Origin: JBEHWX01 sp048498995
GTDB taxonomy: Bacteria > Bacteroidota > Ignavibacteria > OLB7
Direction of reading: 5' to 3'
Assembly: GCA_048498995.1 (NCBI GenBank)
Contig: JBEHWX010000054.1
Location: forward strand, 1-40,260
DNA: 40,260 bases
Part shown: positions 1-5,308 of the stretch, one piece after another
Numbering within the stretch: the stretch's first letter is position 1
Layout: every line of letters starts with the position of its first letter
Notes under the pieces: generated by a model
Told to the model about the DNA's origin: nothing
Databases searched by the model: none
What the model saw: the letters and a program-made list of their open reading frames with translations, nothing else
Program-made: the position numbers and the translations under genes

Positions 1-78
1 TGTGGAGGGGAGAGGATGGGGGATGGAGGGGAGATGATTGGGGAGGGATGGGAGAGGATTGGGGATGGATGGGAGAGG
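1..78. repeat. G/A-rich imperfect repeat
   Basis: Almost pure purine on the plus strand, built from variants of gggagaggat and ggggatggat. It ends at the 30-bp palindrome. No gene is seen here. The purine/pyrimidine asymmetry could allow triplex or G-rich structures, but that is inference. Confidence 0.6.
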
Positions 79-108
79 TGTACAGGCGTTCAATTGAACG
101 CCTGTACA
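79..108. repeat. 30-bp perfect palindrome, copy 1
   Basis: The left arm tgtacaggcgttcaa is followed immediately by its exact reverse complement ttgaacgcctgtaca. A second copy at 35145-35174 differs only at one position in each arm (a to g, t to c), so pairing is kept. Both copies adjoin short tandem arrays. It could be a cruciform or hairpin element, a mobile palindromic unit or a protein-binding site; the sequence does not decide. Confidence 0.9.
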
Positions 109-120
109 TTCATCCGCCCT

Positions 121-276
121 CATCATCTGCCCTCATCATCTGCCCTCATCATCTGCCCTTATCATCTGCCCTCATCATCTGCCCGCATCATCTGCCCGCA
201 TCATCTGCCCGCATCATCTGCCCGCATCATCTGCTCGCATCATCTGCCCGCATCATCTGCTCGCATCATCTGCTCG
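121..276. repeat. 13-bp tandem array, 12 units
   Basis: Twelve head-to-tail copies of catcatctgccc plus one base (t or g). Variants include tatcatctgccct and catcatctgctcg. The units are contiguous with no spacers, so this is a minisatellite and not a CRISPR array. It follows the palindrome at 79-108 and fills the gap downstream of the GyrI-like gene. Confidence 0.95.
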
Positions 277-352
277 CTTCGGCCGCTCGATTGCGATGCG
301 AAGAATCGGGGGAATTGGGGATTCGGGAATTCAGCATCGTTCGCGGAGCGCG

Positions 353-811
353 TTACTTCCCGTCGCTCACCGGCCAGTTGATCTCGGTCTTCCACGTGGA
401 GGTGTCCGGCTCCTGGCCGGGATCGGTCAGATAGACCTCCCAGACCGCGCCGGCCGGCGTGAGCCCCTGCTCCTTGATGTAGCTCTCCAGCGCCCTGTAC
501 GTGTCGCTCAGCTTCTCGTAGGAGCCGACGTGAATGGCCCTGGCCACCTTGCCGGCCGGCAGCTCCGTCGAGACGATGCGTCCCTCGCCCGGAACCGGCG
601 CCGCCACCGGAATCCCCGCCTCCATGTCGGTGGAGGCTCCGTCCCACGAATAGTAGCGGGTGAAAGGGGGACCCGCCGGCTGGCCGCCGTGGCTGGTGAC
701 GTGTCCCCAGACCGCCGGCAGAATCTCGTGAAGGGCATTGGATATCCCTTCCATCGTCGTGGTGGTGCGGATCGCCACCACCGGCTGTGCCTGAATCTCC
801 GTGATCTCCAT
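353..811 (-). CDS. GyrI-like / effector-binding domain protein
   Basis: A 152-residue protein resembling the GyrI-like small-molecule-binding fold (AraC effector-binding domain, SOUL/SHS2-like). It begins MEITEIQAQPVVAIR and ends EINWPVSDGK. The segment with the conserved pattern LPAGKVARAIHVGSYEKL, followed by YIKEQGLTPAG and VYLTDPG, is typical of stand-alone members. I see no DNA-binding domain and no signal peptide, so it is a cytosolic ligand-binding protein. I chose the ATG at 811 over longer upstream extensions because a GAGGA sequence lies about 10 nt before it and the family starts here. It is the last gene of a minus-strand run (ArsR, AHSA1, VOC, membrane protein, GyrI). That whole group consists of small ligand-binding or regulatory folds. 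The ligand is unknown. Confidence 0.85.
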   Translation of the reverse strand: MEITEIQAQPVVAIRTTTTMEGISNALHEILPAVWGHVTSHGGQPAGPPFTRYYSWDGASTDMEAGIPVAAPVPGEGRIVSTELPAGKVARAIHVGSYEKLSDTYRALESYIKEQGLTPAGAVWEVYLTDPGQEPDTSTWKTEINWPVSDGK

Positions 812-912
812 GTGCGTTCGATCCTCGTTGGTGTTGGATAGTAGAGTTCTCCGATGCGCCGTCCGGCGCGTCGGGTGAGCGTCGGGCACGATATCGTGCC
901 CCGTGGTCACGA

Positions 913-1539
913 TCAGTTGGCCGTCGTGGCCGGTGCGTGCTCGCGCGTGGCGACCGGCACCGGCATCCCGGCGGCACGCGCCGGCTTGATGATGGCGGCC
1001 ATCGCCAGGCCGGCCAGCACCCACGCCACCACGTGGTAGACGAAGTTCAGGAGGGGGAAATCGGCGGGGACGTGGAACCAGATCGGGCCGGAGAGATCGG
1101 CCATGAATCCGGCGAAGATCCCGGCCAGCGCCACGAATCCCGCGCGGCGGATGTAGCTCCGGAGCCCCGGCATCGCCAGCCGCATCAGCAGCGCCACCAG
1201 GAGCGCGGAGATGAAGTAGTGAACGATGCCCATCCCCATCACCCCTGCCGACATCGGGTCGACGCCGTCGGCGCGGTAGCTCACCATCATCAGCGGGCCG
1301 GCAAGGTGCTTGTCCTTGAAGGCCAGCCGGTTCGCCGGGTCCGACGAGGTCGGCGGCGCCGGCCAGAGATAGGTGCCGCTGCGCGCGCCGCTCTGCTTCA
1401 ACGTCGCGGCGATCTGCCCGCCGTTCGGCAGATCGGTCAACGTCCGGCCGTTGAAGGCCATCCCCGTCCAGTACACTGTTCCCCAGATCATGAGGACGAC
1501 GGTGCCGACCAGCGCACCGAGTAGCAGCTTCAAGGTCAT
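913..1539 (-). CDS. Four-helix membrane protein, unknown function
   Basis: A 208-residue protein with predicted membrane helices at about residues 5-27, 105-125, 130-150 and 165-187. A soluble loop at about residues 28-100 contains WPAPPTSSD and LMMVSYRADGVDP. The N-terminus (MTLKLLLGALVGTVVLMIWGTVYW) acts as a first transmembrane anchor rather than a cleaved signal. I do not recognise a named family with certainty; it resembles small uncharacterised integral membrane proteins found beside VOC and AHSA1 genes. It lies 82 bp after the VOC gene and 101 bp before the GyrI-like gene on the same strand, so co-transcription is possible. Confidence 0.8.
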   Translation of the reverse strand: MTLKLLLGALVGTVVLMIWGTVYWTGMAFNGRTLTDLPNGGQIAATLKQSGARSGTYLWPAPPTSSDPANRLAFKDKHLAGPLMMVSYRADGVDPMSAGVMGMGIVHYFISALLVALLMRLAMPGLRSYIRRAGFVALAGIFAGFMADLSGPIWFHVPADFPLLNFVYHVVAWVLAGLAMAAIIKPARAAGMPVPVATREHAPATTAN

Positions 1540-1621
1540 CGCTGTTCTCCGATTGTTGAATGGGATATCGATGGAACCATGGCCGACGGCGTCGTGTCGG
1601 ATGGGGACGTGGGGATGGGGA

Positions 1622-2092
1622 TCACTGCCCCCAGATCGCGATGCCGTTGCCGTCGGGATCGGTGAAGAAGGCGAAGTGTCCCTCGGCGTCGTCGCTCACG
1701 GTGAGCGGGGTGAGGCCGCGCGCCTTCAGGGTGGCCAGATAGAGGGGGAAGTTGTCGACGCGGAAGGTGACCGAGACGGCGCCTCCGGGGCGGACCGGCA
1801 TCTCCGGCGGGAAGGCCATGATGCCGAACTGGATCGGGCCGGCGGCGCTCTGGATCGTGCCGAAGTGGCCGCCCCCCTGCTTCACCGGCGTGCTCAGGCC
1901 GAAGGCATTGGCGTACCAGGCGGCGAGCTGATCCGGCTGCTGGCTGAAGATGACCACGGCGCCGACGCCGTTGATGCTGGCGCTGTCCGGCTTCGGGGCC
2001 TCGGGCATCGGGGCCTCCGGCGTGGCGGCCTGGAGCCGCGCGGTGAGGGCCAGCAGGGGAAGAAGCGAGAGCGGGAAAAATCTACGAAGCAT
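1622..2092 (-). CDS. Exported VOC-superfamily (glyoxalase/bleomycin-resistance fold) protein
   Basis: A 156-residue protein. A signal peptide (MLRRFFPLSLLPLLALTARLQA) is followed by a short Pro/Glu-rich linker and one VOC half-module pair (INGVGAVVIFSQQPDQLAAWYANAFGL; the end is HFAFFTDPDGNGIAIWGQ). The closing FTDPDGNGIAIW is the hallmark C-terminal strand of glyoxalase-like proteins. I chose the ATG at 2092 because it gives a clean Arg-rich n-region and hydrophobic core; the ATG at 2110 would add six residues with no ribosome site. Export is unusual for VOC enzymes, so a periplasmic ligand-binding or metal-dependent enzyme role is plausible. The substrate cannot be told. Confidence 0.85.
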   Translation of the reverse strand: MLRRFFPLSLLPLLALTARLQAATPEAPMPEAPKPDSASINGVGAVVIFSQQPDQLAAWYANAFGLSTPVKQGGGHFGTIQSAAGPIQFGIMAFPPEMPVRPGGAVSVTFRVDNFPLYLATLKARGLTPLTVSDDAEGHFAFFTDPDGNGIAIWGQ

Positions 2093-2229
2093 CTGTGTCT
2101 CGGAATACATGTGAGCGCGGCCGGCGGACCGGATGATCCGGCCCGTTCCGCGCGGGAGCGTGAATGAAAACTGTCGGAGCGTGCCCCCGGTCGGAGGGAG
2201 GAATCAGCGAGGAATCAATCCCGGAGGAA

Positions 2230-2661
2230 TCAATCCTGTTCCTGGAGCACGCGGGGAAGGCGCGTGGCGAGCATGCTGCCCCAGCCGTTGCGCATCATGG
2301 TTCTCATGAGGAAGCCGCCGAAGCCCTCGAAGCCGGCATGGGTCAGCGTGAGACGCGTTCCCCCCTCGGCTGGTTTCAACACCCAGGTGACGCGCATCGG
2401 CCTGCCGCCGCGATGGATCTTCCAGCTGTCGATCCAGACGTAGACCAGCCGGCGCGGCGGATCCACCTCGAGCACCTCGCAGTCGACCACGCCATCCCAG
2501 AGAGGATTCCCCTGGGCGCGGAACTGAAAGCGGTGCCCGACCTTCGGCTGGAAGTCGGTCTCCATCAGCCACTTCGAGAGGGAGGCCGGATCGGTCAGCG
2601 CGCGCCAGACGCGCTCCGCCGGATACGGGTAGAAGCGTTCGACGGTGATCTCACGTTTCAT
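2230..2661 (-). CDS. SRPBCC / AHSA1-domain protein
   Basis: A 143-residue START-like (SRPBCC) protein of the Activator-of-Hsp90-ATPase-1 C-terminal group. The opening KREITVERFYPYPAERVWRALTDPASLSKWLM is the standard family start, followed by the beta-strand pattern GHRFQFRA, CEVLEVDPPRRLVYVW, VTWVLKPAEGGTRLTLTHAGF. Such proteins form a hydrophobic cavity for small molecules. Its ATG overlaps the stop of the upstream ArsR gene (ATGA at 2658-2661), so the two are translationally coupled. ArsR-AHSA1 pairs are very common in bacteria; their ligands are mostly unknown. Confidence 0.92.
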   Translation of the reverse strand: MKREITVERFYPYPAERVWRALTDPASLSKWLMETDFQPKVGHRFQFRAQGNPLWDGVVDCEVLEVDPPRRLVYVWIDSWKIHRGGRPMRVTWVLKPAEGGTRLTLTHAGFEGFGGFLMRTMMRNGWGSMLATRLPRVLQEQD

Positions 2662-2981
2662 GGTTCATCCTCGAGATGGCGGCCGAGCGCGTCGAGGCGA
2701 TCGTCCCAGAAATGTTCGTAATGCTGGAGCCAGTCGGCCACGCTCGCCAGCGGCTCGGCGTTGACGCGGTAGTAGCGCTCGCGCCCCTCGCGGCGGTCGC
2801 TCACCAGCCCCGCCTCGCGGAGCACACGCAGATGCTGCGATATCGCCGGAAGGCTCATCCGGAAGCGCTCGGCAAGCGCCCGCACCGGCTGCTCGTCCAG
2901 AAGGAGCAGGTCAAGAAGACTTCGTCGCGTCGGATCGGCTATGGCATGGAAGACATCGAAGGCAGCAGCGCGTCGGCTCAT
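2658..2981 (-). CDS. ArsR/SmtB-family transcriptional repressor
   Basis: A 107-residue winged-helix repressor. FHAIADPTRRSLLDLLL is the family's first helix pair, SLPAISQHLRVLREAGLV is the recognition helix-turn-helix, and SDRREGRERYYRVN is the wing. The metal-binding ELCVCDL motif of arsenic/zinc sensors is absent, so this is the non-metal subgroup usually paired with AHSA1 genes. It is the first gene of the minus-strand operon and overlaps the AHSA1 gene by 4 bp. The dyad TTAAG-N6-CTTAA lies 13 bp upstream of its ATG, which suggests autorepression. Confidence 0.95.
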   Translation of the reverse strand: MSRRAAAFDVFHAIADPTRRSLLDLLLLDEQPVRALAERFRMSLPAISQHLRVLREAGLVSDRREGRERYYRVNAEPLASVADWLQHYEHFWDDRLDALGRHLEDEP

Positions 2982-2990
2982 GCGCGAAGA

Positions 2991-3012
2991 TAGTTAAGTG
3001 AATGCTTAAATA
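2991..3012. promoter_or_regulatory. Likely ArsR operator (dyad)
   Basis: Inverted repeat with arms ttaag and cttaa separated by tgaatg, extended outward by ta/ta with a single mismatch (22 bp in all). The AT-rich dyad stands out from the GC-rich surroundings and sits just upstream of the arsR-like start at 2981. This matches the usual autoregulatory operator position of ArsR repressors. Binding itself is inferred. Confidence 0.75.
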
Positions 3013-3097
3013 AAAAGGAAGAGTGGCCGGGAGTGAATGGCCGGGGGAGGAGGGGCCCATCGTCTCCACGCGGCCTCGGCCGGCGCTCCGGCAACCG

Positions 3098-3201
3098 CGC
3101 ATCGGTAGGCCGCATCGGTAGGCCGCATCGGTAGGCCGCATCGGTAGGCCGCATCGGTAGGCCGCATCGGTAGGCCGCATCGGTAGGCCGCATCGGTAGT
3201 C
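3098..3201. repeat. 13-bp tandem array, 8 units
   Basis: Eight contiguous copies of cgcatcggtaggc; the last copy ends gtc and runs straight into a hairpin repeat. The core gcatcgg is shared with other arrays in this window. There are no spacers. Confidence 0.95.
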
Positions 3202-3220
3202 GCACGTCTTCAGCGTGCGG
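3195..3220 (+). repeat. GGTAG hairpin element, copy 1
   Basis: ggtagt precedes a stem cgcacg (3201-3206), a 7-nt loop tcttcag, and cgtgcg (3214-3219). It is one of four related hairpins in the window, all preceded by ggtag in the same orientation. Confidence 0.8.
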
Positions 3221-3238
3221 CATTCCCGCCGGTGGGGG

Positions 3239-3268
3239 GCGGCCACGGGGGCTGCCCGTACGATCCGG
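3239..3268 (+). repeat. 28-bp interspersed repeat, copy 1
   Basis: A variant of cggccacggggg-nn-cgcccgtacgatcc. Related copies lie at 4131-4159 (plus) and at about 33999-34021 and 34067-34094 (minus). It is non-coding and found only in gaps. Confidence 0.75.
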
Positions 3269-3360
3269 GGGTGGGGCATCTGTCCGATCATTGCGTGCCG
3301 CGCCTACCGGGGGTGGGGCATCTGTGACATATCCGGGCGCAGTGACATATCCGGGCGCAG
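3265..3360 (+). repeat. Mosaic of 19-bp and 18-bp direct repeats
   Basis: The 19-mer ccgggggtggggcatctgt occurs at 3265-3283 and again at 3307-3325. The 18-mer tgacatatccgggcgcag is duplicated head-to-tail at 3325-3342 and 3343-3360. No open reading frame with coding character is present. Confidence 0.85.
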
Positions 3361-3381
3361 CCTGAAGAGCTGCGCCTACCG
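3352..3381 (-). repeat. GGTAG hairpin element, copy 2
   Basis: Stem ggcgcag (3354-3360), loop cctgaagag, and ctgcgcc (3370-3376). Read on the minus strand it is ggtaggcgcag... and belongs to the same family as the hairpins at 3195 and 3419, with a changed but still complementary stem. Confidence 0.8.
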
Positions 3382-3418
3382 GGGCGAGTATCTGGGACAT
3401 TTCCGGCAACGCGCATTG

Positions 3419-3443
3419 GTAGGCGCACGTCGTCAGCGTGCGT
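3419..3443 (+). repeat. GGTAG hairpin element, copy 3
   Basis: ggtagg, then stem cgcacg (3424-3429), loop tcgtcag, and cgtgcg (3437-3442). The loop is again 7 nt. Confidence 0.8.
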
Positions 3444-3526
3444 CTTCTCCCGCCGCTGGAAGGACGGTGAGGAGCGGGTGCAAGATTCGAGGCAGAGCGA
3501 GCGGGGAGGTGAATTTCGTATTGCAT

Positions 3527-3558
3527 GACGGGGCTCCCCGGTTGTGGAGAGCCCCGTC
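3527..3558 (-). terminator. Hairpin downstream of the cupin gene
   Basis: Perfect 10-bp stem gacggggctc / gagccccgtc with a 12-nt loop, 37 bp past the cupin stop codon. It is not followed by a clear T-run on the minus strand, so it may be a factor-assisted terminator or a 3' stabilising structure. Confidence 0.5.
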
Positions 3559-3595
3559 GCGGTTCATCGCGGAGAGGGAGCCGAGGCGCGGAGCG

Positions 3596-3967
3596 TCAGT
3601 CCCCGGTCGGCTGGATGGCGTCGGTCTCCACCATCAGCATCACGGTCTTGCGCGGGGCTCGCGGACGGTGCATCACCCCTTTCGGGATCGTCACTCCCTG
3701 GTTCGGATTCAGCTCGATCGTCCGATCCTCCAGATCGATCAGCAGTTGTCCCTGGAGCACGAAGAAGAACTCGTCGTCATCGTCATGCTTGTGCCAATGG
3801 AATTCCCCCTCCACGATGCCGATGCGCACCACGCTGTCGTTGACCTTCGTGAGCGTCTGATTGAACCACTGCTCGGTGCATTCGGCGACGATGCTCGGCA
3901 CGTCGATCAGCTCGAGCTGACCGTACTTGACGTCCAGGTTGATGTTGTAGTCGATGCGCTCGGCCAT
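3596..3967 (-). CDS. Single-domain cupin protein
   Basis: A 123-residue cupin_2 protein. Cupin motif 1 is present with likely metal ligands His59, His61 and Glu66 (HWHKHDDDDEFFFVLQG); motif 2 supplies His100 (IPKGVMHRPRAP). The four residues match the usual 3-His/1-Glu metal site. The protein has no signal peptide and is probably a small cytosolic metal-dependent enzyme or sugar/aromatic-binding protein; the substrate is unknown. AAGGAG lies about 9 nt before the ATG at 3967, which fixes the start. It is monocistronic by context, with a hairpin just downstream. Confidence 0.92.
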   Translation of the reverse strand: MAERIDYNINLDVKYGQLELIDVPSIVAECTEQWFNQTLTKVNDSVVRIGIVEGEFHWHKHDDDDEFFFVLQGQLLIDLEDRTIELNPNQGVTIPKGVMHRPRAPRKTVMLMVETDAIQPTGD

Positions 3968-4130
3968 GATGCTGGACTCCTTGATGTGAGATGTTCGATC
4001 GCGACAATATCGGGAGAAATAGCTCCGATGCTCATCGACGGGGAAGACGCGGGGGACGCATGCGATCGCGCGCTTCCCCGGCGGGAAGGGGGCGACGTAT
4101 GGAGATGATGGCCGCGGCGGACGACGAGGA

Positions 4131-4159
4131 CGGCCACGGGGGGACCGCCCGTACGATCC
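4131..4159 (+). repeat. 28-bp interspersed repeat, copy 2
   Basis: cggccacggggggacc followed by gcccgtacgatcc, near-identical to the element at 3239-3268. It is followed by two small stems, ccgaca-tcccg-tgtcgg (4158-4174) and ggacgg-N8-ccgtcc (4173-4192). These lie just past the beta-lactamase stop and could help end its transcript. Confidence 0.75.
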
Positions 4160-4196
4160 GACATCCCGTGTCGGACGGTCGCGGTGCCGTCCACGA

Positions 4197-4955
4197 TCAT
4201 TGCTTGCCCTGCTTGGCGAGGAGCTTCAGGGTGTGATCGAGCGAGGCTCGGCTCGTCCAGCCCTGATGTCCCGGGATGATGTACGCGGGCTGGGGGAACG
4301 TCCGCTTGACGTTTCTGATCGACGCCGGCCAGGCGGCGATGTTCGCGGCGCCGGTGTAGCCGAGGTCCGCGGCGTCGGTGCTCTTGACGAGGCAGCCGCC
4401 GAAGAGAACCCGCTCCGGCGCGCACCAGATCACGATGTTGTCGCTGGTGTGCCCCTCGCCGGGGAAGTAGGTCCGGAGCGTGTGGCGGCCGAAGTGGAAG
4501 GTGGTGTCCTTCTCGAAGTAGAATTCCGCCCGCCGCTCTCCCTGGCTCGTGTCCGGCTCGATGAGCCAGGTCCGCTTCGACGAATAGGTCCTGATGCCGC
4601 GCGCCTTCAGAATATCGAGTCCGCCGGTCCTGTCCTCATGGACGTGGGTGACGATGCAGGCGATCACCGGCTTGCCGTGCCGCGCGCGGATCGAGTCGAG
4701 GAGGGGCGCGGTCTGCGCAACATCCCACGGCGTATCGATCATCACCACGCCGCTGTCGGTCACCACGTACATGCCGTTGGCCGAGAAGGGCTTGTCGCTG
4801 ATCGGCATCCAGGTGGTATACACGTAGCAGTCGCCGGCCAGATGCGCGATCGCCAATCGCGGCGTCCGTACCCGCATCGCGGGCTGTGCCCGAAGCGGAA
4901 TCGAGAGAAGAAGGAGCAGCAGCAGGGGGAGAACGGGAATGGCTCGCGCGCGCAT
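4197..4955 (-). CDS. Subclass B1 metallo-beta-lactamase
   Basis: A 252-residue exported enzyme of the MBL fold, expected to hydrolyse beta-lactams (including carbapenems in known B1 enzymes) in the periplasm. The signal peptide is residues 1-23 (Leu-rich core, ending IPLRA). All six B1 zinc ligands are visible: His104, His106 and Asp108 in VTHVHEDRTGG; His169 in PGEGHTSDN; Cys188 in FGGCLVKS; His230 in PGHQGW. Lys191 occupies the substrate-carboxylate-binding position (Lys224 in standard numbering). The next substrate-contacting position, usually Asn in IMP/NDM-type enzymes, is Tyr here (LGYTGAAN). The ATG at 4955 was chosen because it starts the signal peptide; no strong ribosome site is visible. 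No transposon, integron or other resistance gene is nearby, so it looks like a native chromosomal gene. Confidence 0.93.
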   Translation of the reverse strand: MRARAIPVLPLLLLLLLSIPLRAQPAMRVRTPRLAIAHLAGDCYVYTTWMPISDKPFSANGMYVVTDSGVVMIDTPWDVAQTAPLLDSIRARHGKPVIACIVTHVHEDRTGGLDILKARGIRTYSSKRTWLIEPDTSQGERRAEFYFEKDTTFHFGRHTLRTYFPGEGHTSDNIVIWCAPERVLFGGCLVKSTDAADLGYTGAANIAAWPASIRNVKRTFPQPAYIIPGHQGWTSRASLDHTLKLLAKQGKQ

Positions 4956-5308
4956 GGTCGTGTCCGGGGATGGAAGGAGAGCGTTCATCGGAGATCGCGC
5001 CGGACACGTGCCGGCGCCTTCGCCGGAGACACGCGTCGCGCCGCGATCGTTACCTCCGGCGCCCGCGCTTCCCGGCGTGGCGCGATCGTATGTCAATGCC
5101 ACGAGCATCGAAGCCACGAGCATCGAAGCCACGAGCATCGAAGCCGCGGGCATCGAAGCCGCGGGCATCGAAGCCGCGAGCGCGCTTCCACGAGCGGCGC
5201 TCCCGGAAATGGCGAGGGGACGCGCCGGCGGCCTGGCCGACAGCGGGTCCCCTCGAAGCATCGTCACGAGACGCGGGAGCGTGCCCGCGACGCGTCACCG
5301 CGCGATCA
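4956..5308. other. Gap between the 1250-aa protein and the beta-lactamase gene
   Basis: 353 bp with no supported gene. It holds a 15-bp tandem array (5098-5180) and a weak ccggcg/cgccgg stem near 5010-5030. No promoter box for the beta-lactamase could be identified. Confidence 0.6.
5098..5180. repeat. 15-bp tandem array, about 5.5 units
   Basis: Units gccacgagcatcgaa (three) then gccgcgggcatcgaa (two) and a partial sixth. The unit length is a multiple of three, so the array reads open in several frames, but it lies outside the signal-peptide-defined gene. Confidence 0.92.

Noticed and set aside
121..276. CRISPR array
   Set aside because: Units are contiguous, only 13 bp, with no unique spacers and no cas genes in the window. 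The same argument applies to the other arrays.
2658..2981. Metal-responsive ArsR/SmtB sensor
   Set aside because: The ELCVCDL-type metal site is absent and the gene pairs with AHSA1, the non-metal subgroup.
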